Shown here: in pieces, positions 6,691 through 11,143 of the stretch
Layout: each line of letters opens with the position of its first letter
Position numbering within the stretch: the stretch's first letter is position 1
Notes under the pieces: model-generated
Told to the model about the DNA's origin: nothing
The model's database searches: none
What the model saw: the letters and a program-made list of their open reading frames with translations, nothing else
Assembly (NCBI GenBank): GCA_002353885.1
Contig: DEKO01000103.1
Span: forward strand, 1 to 11,143
Length of the DNA: 11,143 nucleotides
Direction: 5' to 3'
Origin: Porphyromonadaceae bacterium UBA2720
Lineage (GTDB): Bacteria; Bacteroidota; Bacteroidia; Bacteroidales; Muribaculaceae
Made by a program: the position numbers and the translations under genes

Positions 6691-9600
6691 TTAAAGACCA
6701 AAACGCAGTGTGAAAGTGAACTGCTTGGGGTTGGGCGATGCCACACCACCACTGTTGAAGAACTCGGGGTCGGCACCATTCAGTTTCTTGTCGGCATAGA
6801 GCAGACAGACGTTGGTGGCAGCCAGCTTGACCGAAGCACTCGACAGACGCAGGTGACGATAGAAGCTCTGCGGGATGTTGTAGGTCAGAGCCACCTCTTT
6901 CAGACGGATGAAACCACCGTCAGCGATGCGTGCGGTACTGTAGTTATAAGCGTTGTAGCCATAACCAATGTAGTTGTTGATGTAGACCTGACGCAGCGAA
7001 GCGATGGCAGGGATGTCGGTGTAAGCCTCATCTCCCGGCATGACCCAACGGTTCTTGAACTCCTTGGGCATAGCGTCCATGTCGCTGTAGCTCGACGAGA
7101 AGTCGGGCGACAGACGCAGCTTGTTGCCGAACGAGTAGGTCATGAAGATGTTGAGCATGAAGCCCTTCCAAGTGAGGTTGTTGCCGAAGCCACCCGTGAT
7201 GGTAGCATCAACCGGACCCTCATACTTGAGGAAGTCAAGCTTCTGATACTCCTGGAAGTTGATGTCCCAGTTGGTGACCTCACCATTCTCGTTGATGATT
7301 TGGGGCAGACCGTGCGAGTCGAGGCCGACGAACGGAATCGAGAACACAGCACGGTGGGGATAGCCCTGCAGGGGGAAGCCCGACGACTGCACCAGGCTGA
7401 TGACATTGGAGTGCGACTCGAGCTTGGTGATGTTGGTCTTGGCGTATGAGAAGGTCAAGTCGGTCGTCCAACCGAAGTCACCCGGCTTGATGGGCTCGAA
7501 GTTCTTGGTCGAGATCGTGAACTCGACACCATGCGATGCCATCTCGGCAACGTTGGCCCACTTCTGCGACACGCCACCCACAGCCTGTGTGGTGATGCGG
7601 CCAATCAGGTCGAAGTTGTTACGCTTGTACCAGTCGAAGACCAGGTTGATGCGGTTGTGATAGAAACCGAGGTCGACACCCAGGTCAATCTCATGCTTCT
7701 TCTCGAAGGTGAGCTCCTCGTTGCCCAGACCGCTGAGCGAGAGTCCCATCTCCTTGGCCTCGGTCTCCTGAGCCCACTTGCGGAACGGATAGTAGAGTGC
7801 CTCGGCGTTGGCATAGCCACGGGGGCCGCTCTCACCGGTCAGCGAGTAAGATGCGCGCAGCTTGGCGTAGCTCAAGATGGTGTTGCCACTCCACTCCTTG
7901 AAGAACGGCTCCTCATAGATGTTCCATGCGGCCGAGATGTTCCAGGTGGGGAGCCAACGGTTCTGTGTGGTCTTACCCATCAGGTTCGAGCCCTCATAAC
8001 GCACGGTTCCGTTGAGCACGTAGCGGCCCAGCAGACTGTAGTTGGCGTTGGCAAAGAATGCGGCAGCACGGTCGTGGCGGTTGGCGTTGCTGAAGTAAGC
8101 GCCGTTCTCCTCGTCCATCTGCTTGAACAGCTTGTAGGCCGAGAAGGGCAGGTTACCCATCTGATAGGCGATGCCCCAGCCTTCGAAGCTCTGAGCGTGA
8201 CGCTCGACGTTGCTCGACTCGGCACCGGCATAAATCTGAATCAGGTGCTTGCCGTCGAAGTTCTTCATGTACTGTGCGGTGGCACGGAAGTCGATTTGCG
8301 ACATCGAGTTCTTGCTGTACAGCAAGATACCACCCTTGGGCAGCACAGTCTCGGGCAGAGCGTTCTCCACATCGGGGTCGGTGTAGAGGTAACGGTTGCT
8401 CGAGCGGACGATAGCGTCCTCGGGATCGATACCAGCACGATAAGCCATAGCCTGGTTACTGTTGTCGAGGATGTAGTGGTTCTGCTCGGCGTTGGTGTAA
8501 CGATAGGCAGCCAGCAGGTTGATTTCCAGGTTCTGGTCCTGCTTCTGGATGGGCTTGATCTGCAACTCGCCCTGGAACTTGACATCGAGCACGTTGATGT
8601 CGATGTAGTTGTTCTCGAGCTCGCGGAAGATGTTGAAGTCGGTGTAGTTACGACGATAGGTCAGGTTCGGGTCGAGAGCACGCGAGGTGTTCAAGGCGAA
8701 GCTGTAGGGGTTGATGTCAAAGCTACGCGAGACCTCACCACTGACCACGTCGACGTTCTGGCTCAGTGTACCGGGAGCGCGCTGCTTGCGGTAGCTGTCA
8801 CTGTTCAAGATTTTGACGCGGATTTTGTCGGTCAGGTTGTAGATGGCGTTGCTGTTGAACGTGTAACGCTCGACACGGCTGGTCTTGTACCATCCCGGGT
8901 CGTTCATCAACGACAACGAGGTGTAGAACGAGCCCTTGTCGGTACCACCCGAGATGCTCACTGCATGGTTCTGCATGACGTTGCTGTTGAACAGCAGGTC
9001 GAACCAGTCGGTGTTCATGAACTCGGCCTGACGCAGATAGTCGTTCATGGCGGCACGAGTGTTGGGCAGACCGAACTGGCCGTTGGTGGCGTTGTACTGG
9101 TTCATCAGGTTATACATACGACCGTAGATACCCGTCGACGAACCGTTGACCAGCGAAGCAAACTGCAACCAGCCTTTCTGCTCCATCTCCTTGAAGATGC
9201 TCATCTGCTCCTGCGAGTTGCTGATGTTGAAGTCGCGATAGTTGGGCTTCAAACGATAGGTGAACTCACCGGTGTAGTTGATTTGGGTGTGGCCCTTGCG
9301 ACCGGTCTTGGTGGTGATCACAATCACACCAGCGTTAGCCTTGGCACCGTAGATCGAGGTAGCCGAACCATCCTTCAGGATCTGGAAGCTCTCGATGTCA
9401 TCGGCGTTCAGACCAGCGACAGCCGAGGCAATCAGCGTGTTGGCGTCACCCGACGAGAGGTCGTCGGCACTCACCTCAACGTTATCCGACAGGATCACAC
9501 CGTCAACGACCCACAGCGGCTTGGAGTCGCCATAGATTGAAGTTGCACCACGGACGCGGATCTTGGGGGCTGTACCGAAGGTACCCGACACGTTCTGCAC

Positions 9601-10047
9601 CGTCACACCGGCTGCACGGCCCTCAAGCGAGCGGCTCACGTCGGCCACACCGTCAAGTTTGGCCTTGGTGGCGTCCACAGCAGTTGTTGCACCGGTAAAG
9701 AGTCGCTTGTCGACCTTCTGGTAACCGGTGACGACGACCTCCTCAAGGACGTTAGCGTCACTGTTAGGTTTAAGTGTAATCTTCAAGCCACTGCCTGCAG
9801 CCACCTCATAGGGTTCGTAACCCATGTAGGTGACGATGATGTGCGCCCCTGAGGGCACATTCAGCGTGAACTTGCCTTCAATATCGGTGGACGTTCCGTT
9901 GGCAGGCTTGCCTTTCTGGATGACAGTCGCACCGATCACCTCTTCATTGTTCTCGTCATAGACCGTACCCGACGCCGTCACTTGGGCGTTGATGGCAAAG
10001 GTCACCAGCGAGGCTACAATGAGTAAAAGTAATTTTCTGAGACTCAT
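6691..10047 (-). CDS. SusC/RagA family TonB-dependent outer-membrane transporter
   Basis: This 1118-aa protein starts at 10047, where a Sec signal peptide begins (RK, hydrophobic core, likely cleavage after INA at residue 21). An in-frame upstream Met at 10170 would add 41 residues with no signal-like order, so it is rejected. Residues about 25-95 are a CarboxypepD_reg-like domain. A TonB-box-like LEEVVVTGY lies at 101-109. The plug spans about 115-250 and includes the SusC signature LNADDIESFQILKDGSA and GVIVITTKTG (240-249). The rest is a 22-strand beta-barrel in this family, ending in FTFTLRFGL. There is no STN domain, so it should not signal to an anti-sigma factor. It imports a ligand delivered by the adjacent SusD using TonB-ExbBD energy. 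It is the first gene of the operon, with a promoter candidate about 190 bp upstream. The substrate is not determined. Confidence 0.97.
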   Translation of the reverse strand: MSLRKLLLLIVASLVTFAINAQVTASGTVYDENNEEVIGATVIQKGKPANGTSTDIEGKFTLNVPSGAHIIVTYMGYEPYEVAAGSGLKITLKPNSDANVLEEVVVTGYQKVDKRLFTGATTAVDATKAKLDGVADVSRSLEGRAAGVTVQNVSGTFGTAPKIRVRGATSIYGDSKPLWVVDGVILSDNVEVSADDLSSGDANTLIASAVAGLNADDIESFQILKDGSATSIYGAKANAGVIVITTKTGRKGHTQINYTGEFTYRLKPNYRDFNISNSQEQMSIFKEMEQKGWLQFASLVNGSSTGIYGRMYNLMNQYNATNGQFGLPNTRAAMNDYLRQAEFMNTDWFDLLFNSNVMQNHAVSISGGTDKGSFYTSLSLMNDPGWYKTSRVERYTFNSNAIYNLTDKIRVKILNSDSYRKQRAPGTLSQNVDVVSGEVSRSFDINPYSFALNTSRALDPNLTYRRNYTDFNIFRELENNYIDINVLDVKFQGELQIKPIQKQDQNLEINLLAAYRYTNAEQNHYILDNSNQAMAYRAGIDPEDAIVRSSNRYLYTDPDVENALPETVLPKGGILLYSKNSMSQIDFRATAQYMKNFDGKHLIQIYAGAESSNVERHAQSFEGWGIAYQMGNLPFSAYKLFKQMDEENGAYFSNANRHDRAAAFFANANYSLLGRYVLNGTVRYEGSNLMGKTTQNRWLPTWNISAAWNIYEEPFFKEWSGNTILSYAKLRASYSLTGESGPRGYANAEALYYPFRKWAQETEAKEMGLSLSGLGNEELTFEKKHEIDLGVDLGFYHNRINLVFDWYKRNNFDLIGRITTQAVGGVSQKWANVAEMASHGVEFTISTKNFEPIKPGDFGWTTDLTFSYAKTNITKLESHSNVISLVQSSGFPLQGYPHRAVFSIPFVGLDSHGLPQIINENGEVTNWDINFQEYQKLDFLKYEGPVDATITGGFGNNLTWKGFMLNIFMTYSFGNKLRLSPDFSSSYSDMDAMPKEFKNRWVMPGDEAYTDIPAIASLRQVYINNYIGYGYNAYNYSTARIADGGFIRLKEVALTYNIPQSFYRHLRLSSASVKLAATNVCLLYADKKLNGADPEFFNSGGVASPNPKQFTFTLRFGL

Positions 10048-10236
10048 AAGCACTAAATTAAAGATAAATATTTGTTTTGTTAGTAATATACTGTTTTTGC
10101 CCATGCCGAGCACTACATCACGCACAACTAACCGAATGACAAATGCGCATGATTTGCGAGAAAACCACACTGATTGTCAGACCATTAGCGGCAAATTGCA
10201 GGGCAATTAGACGCAGTTTTACGGCATTTCGAGGGG

Positions 10237-10268
10237 CAAAGTTAGTAAAATTTTCCCAAAATGACAAC
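10237..10268 (-). promoter_or_regulatory. Candidate Bacteroidota sigma-70-type promoter of the importer operon
   Basis: Read on the minus strand, TAACTTTG (10244 down to 10237) matches the Bacteroides -7 consensus TAnnTTTG exactly. GTTG (10268-10265) stands 20 nt upstream as a three-of-four match to the -33 TTTG. Transcription would begin near 10230, giving a leader of about 185 nt before the susC-like start. No better match lies closer to the gene. Confidence 0.6.
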
Positions 10269-10318
10269 TTGAAATGTTAAATCTCGGACAAATGCAGTAC
10301 TTTTTGGGACGAAAAGGG

Positions 10319-10346
10319 CAAAAATATGTTGCAAAACATGTTTTTG
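10319..10346. repeat. 12-bp-stem palindrome between the divergent promoters
   Basis: Arms 10319-10330 and 10335-10346 pair over 12 positions with one G-T wobble around the tetraloop gcaa. The right arm also overlaps a perfect 12-bp palindrome, aaaacatgtttt (10333-10344). The site lies upstream of both proposed transcription starts and about 50 bp beyond the -33 box of the importer promoter, so it may act as a DNA operator rather than an RNA hairpin. No specific regulator can be named. Confidence 0.4.
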
Positions 10347-10399
10347 GCCACTTTTTGATATTTTTGACTACAAGGGCGCTGAAAGTCGCAACTTTGTTG

Positions 10400-10407
10400 T
10401 AATTTTG
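10400..10407 (+). promoter_or_regulatory. Candidate -7 box for the pseudouridine synthase gene
   Basis: TAATTTTG matches TAnnTTTG exactly, but there is no TTG at the usual distance upstream. An alternative, CAACTTTG at 10389-10396, has one mismatch and is paired with TTTG at 10363-10366 with 22 nt between. Either would give a leader of about 200 nt that contains the repeat element at 10434-10593. Confidence 0.42.
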
Positions 10408-10437
10408 CAAACCTTTCTACACCTAATTTTAACTTTC

Positions 10438-10474
10438 TAAAGTAGTAGTGTAGTAGTGTAGTAAAGTAGTAAAG
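10438..10474 (+). repeat. 8-bp tandem repeat array, about 4.6 copies
   Basis: Consecutive units read taaagtag, tagtgtag, tagtgtag, taaagtag and a partial taaag. The same unit recurs inverted at 10568-10590 with a 9-bp period (ctaaagtag, ttaaagtag when read on the minus strand). Such short arrays can change copy number by slippage; if transcribed, the two arrays could pair in more than one register. Confidence 0.7.
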
Positions 10475-10497
10475 CCATCACATGATGGTGGCAGTTC

Positions 10498-10527
10498 GGG
10501 CTTAGGGGATACAACGGGGTTAGGGGG
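10498..10527 (+). other. G-quadruplex-forming motif in the leader of the pseudouridine synthase gene
   Basis: Four G runs (10498-10500, 10505-10508, 10516-10519, 10523-10527) are separated by loops of 4 (ctta), 7 (atacaac) and 3 (tta) bases. This satisfies the standard G3+N1-7 pattern on the plus strand, the same sense as the downstream mRNA. It lies 90 bp before the start codon. Folding is inferred from pattern only. Confidence 0.6.
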
Positions 10528-10616
10528 ACTGCCCTAGGGTGACTGCCTTCTTAACTCCATTTGGCGACTTAACTACTTTAACTACTTTAGAAACTTGAGT
10601 ACACCTATTTTATATT

Positions 10617-11143
10617 ATGGACGTCATCTACGAGGACAATCACATCATCATCGTCAACAAAGCCCCCGGCGAGATAGTGCAGGGCGACCGCACCGGCGAC
10701 GAGCCCATGGTCGAGACACTCAAACGATGGATCAAGCAGAAGTACAACAAGCCCGGCAACGTGTTCTGCGGGGTGACCCACCGCATTGACCGTCCCACCA
10801 TGGGACTGGTGGTGTTTGCGCGCACGAGCAAGGGACTGTCGCGGATGAACGAGCTGTTTCGCCGCGGCGAGGTGCACAAGACCTACTGGGCCATCGTCAA
10901 GAACCGCCCTCCCCAACCCAACGGCACACTCATCCACTGGCTCACCAGTGTGGAGCGCAACAACAAGACTTATGCCTCAGCCACTGAGAAACCAGGCAGC
11001 ACCAAAGCCGTGCTCAACTACCGCCTGATAGCCAGCAGCGACCGATACCACCTGCTCGAGATTGAGCTCATCACCGGCCGGAAGCACCAGATTCGCTGCC
11101 AGCTGGCAGCCATCGGATGCCCCATCAAGGGCGACCTCAAGTA
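10617..11143 (+). CDS. RluA-family RNA pseudouridine synthase (3' end outside window)
   Basis: The gene starts with ATG at 10617 and stays open to the right edge: 175 complete codons with no stop. The protein begins VIYEDNHIIIVNKAPG, the usual first strand pair of the RluA catalytic domain. HRID at 55-58 carries the catalytic Asp58, followed by RPTMGLVVFARTSKG; KTYWAIV (about 88-95) and ITGRKHQIRCQLAAIGCPI near the edge are further conserved family motifs. There is no N-terminal S4 domain. Members of about 230 residues convert specific uridines in rRNA or tRNA to pseudouridine in the cytoplasm; which RNA is modified cannot be told. Position 62 is Met where many relatives have Ser. The gene is divergent from the importer operon and probably functionally unrelated to it. 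The start has an A/T-rich upstream without a Shine-Dalgarno, normal for Bacteroidota. Confidence 0.93.
   Translation, partial: MDVIYEDNHIIIVNKAPGEIVQGDRTGDEPMVETLKRWIKQKYNKPGNVFCGVTHRIDRPTMGLVVFARTSKGLSRMNELFRRGEVHKTYWAIVKNRPPQPNGTLIHWLTSVERNNKTYASATEKPGSTKAVLNYRLIASSDRYHLLEIELITGRKHQIRCQLAAIGCPIKGDLK

Larger units (their letters stand above)
10434..10593. repeat. 160-bp element with 13-bp perfect terminal inverted repeats
   Basis: The left end tttctaaagtagt (10434-10446) is the exact reverse complement of the right end actactttagaaa (10581-10593); two more pairs follow outside after one mismatch. Inside are 8-bp tandem repeats on the left, a ccatca/tgatgg hairpin (10475-10488), a four-run G motif, ggcagt pairing with actgcc (10490-10495 with 10528-10533), a second gactgcc copy (10541-10547), and 9-bp repeats of the inverted type on the right (10568-10590). 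It has no coding capacity. It could be a MITE-like or other dispersed extragenic repeat, or a structured leader RNA. Confidence 0.6.
10048..10616. other. 569-bp divergent intergenic region without a credible gene
   Basis: This region separates the minus-strand importer operon from the plus-strand pseudouridine synthase gene. From left to right it holds a susC leader of about 185 nt with no Shine-Dalgarno and no recognised riboswitch, a minus-strand promoter (10237-10268), an A/T-rich palindrome (10319-10346), a plus-strand -7 box (10400-10407), and a repeat-rich element (10434-10593) containing a G-quadruplex motif. Short open frames here lack coding character. Confidence 0.8.

Noticed and set aside
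7531..9540. Open frame of 669 codons on the plus strand.
   Set aside because: It lies entirely antisense to the susC-like gene, is low-complexity in Val/Leu/Gly, and has no domain. The minus-strand reading has full SusC family signatures.
10048..10170. Upstream start for the SusC-like protein adding 41 residues.
   Set aside because: The signal peptide begins at the Met at 10047, and the extension has no family similarity.
10219..10410. Open frame of 63 codons on the minus strand in the intergenic region.
   Set aside because: It overlaps the proposed promoter boxes and palindrome, has unusual Cys/Lys/Phe-rich composition typical of non-coding A/T-rich DNA, and has no similarity that I recognise.
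10438..10590. CRISPR-like array.
   Set aside because: Units are 8-9 bp and contiguous, with no unique spacers.
10605..10937. Open frame of 110 codons on the minus strand.
   Set aside because: It is antisense to the RluA-family gene, whose plus-strand reading carries the catalytic motif.

Overview
The window looks like a chromosomal segment of a gut-type Bacteroidota, order Bacteroidales. The evidence is a SusC/SusD outer-membrane nutrient importer, lipoproteins with Bacteroidota-style lipoboxes, start codons preceded by A/T-rich sequence without a Shine-Dalgarno, a TAnnTTTG-type -7 promoter box and a C-terminal dockerin pair of the kind common in Prevotella and Muribaculaceae proteins. The family or genus is a guess; the order is well supported.

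Layout: positions 1-113 hold no gene, only a perfect 9-bp-stem hairpin at 11-31 that resembles a REP-type repeat. A bidirectional intrinsic terminator (114-147) closes a minus-strand operon that fills 170-10047. In transcription order it encodes a SusC/RagA TonB-dependent transporter (6691-10047), a SusD/RagB lipoprotein (4834-6657), a zinc metallohydrolase lipoprotein with an HEYTH motif (3544-4803), a DUF4302 lipoprotein (2122-3516) and a secreted protein with a BACON-like region and a terminal dockerin pair (170-2011). The first four genes are separated by only 27-33 bp. The last lies behind a 110-bp gap with a weak G/C hairpin. The intergenic region 10048-10616 holds a minus-strand promoter for the operon, a 12-bp-stem palindrome, a plus-strand -7 box, and a repeat-rich 160-bp element with 13-bp inverted ends, 8-bp tandem repeats and a four-run G-quadruplex motif. 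A divergent RluA-family pseudouridine synthase starts at 10617 and runs off the right edge.

How the genes may work together: SusC and SusD should form a TonB-driven lidded importer in the outer membrane, with the metallohydrolase and DUF4302 lipoproteins as accessory subunits. No glycoside hydrolase, polysaccharide lyase, sulfatase, SusR, hybrid two-component regulator or sigma/anti-sigma pair lies in the window. The set therefore reads better as a peptide or other non-glycan uptake system than as a classical polysaccharide utilization locus; this is inference. The dockerin-bearing secreted protein is the least explained part. Most of the coding content belongs to known families; the less familiar material is the dockerin protein in this setting and the repeat/G-quadruplex leader of the pseudouridine synthase gene.
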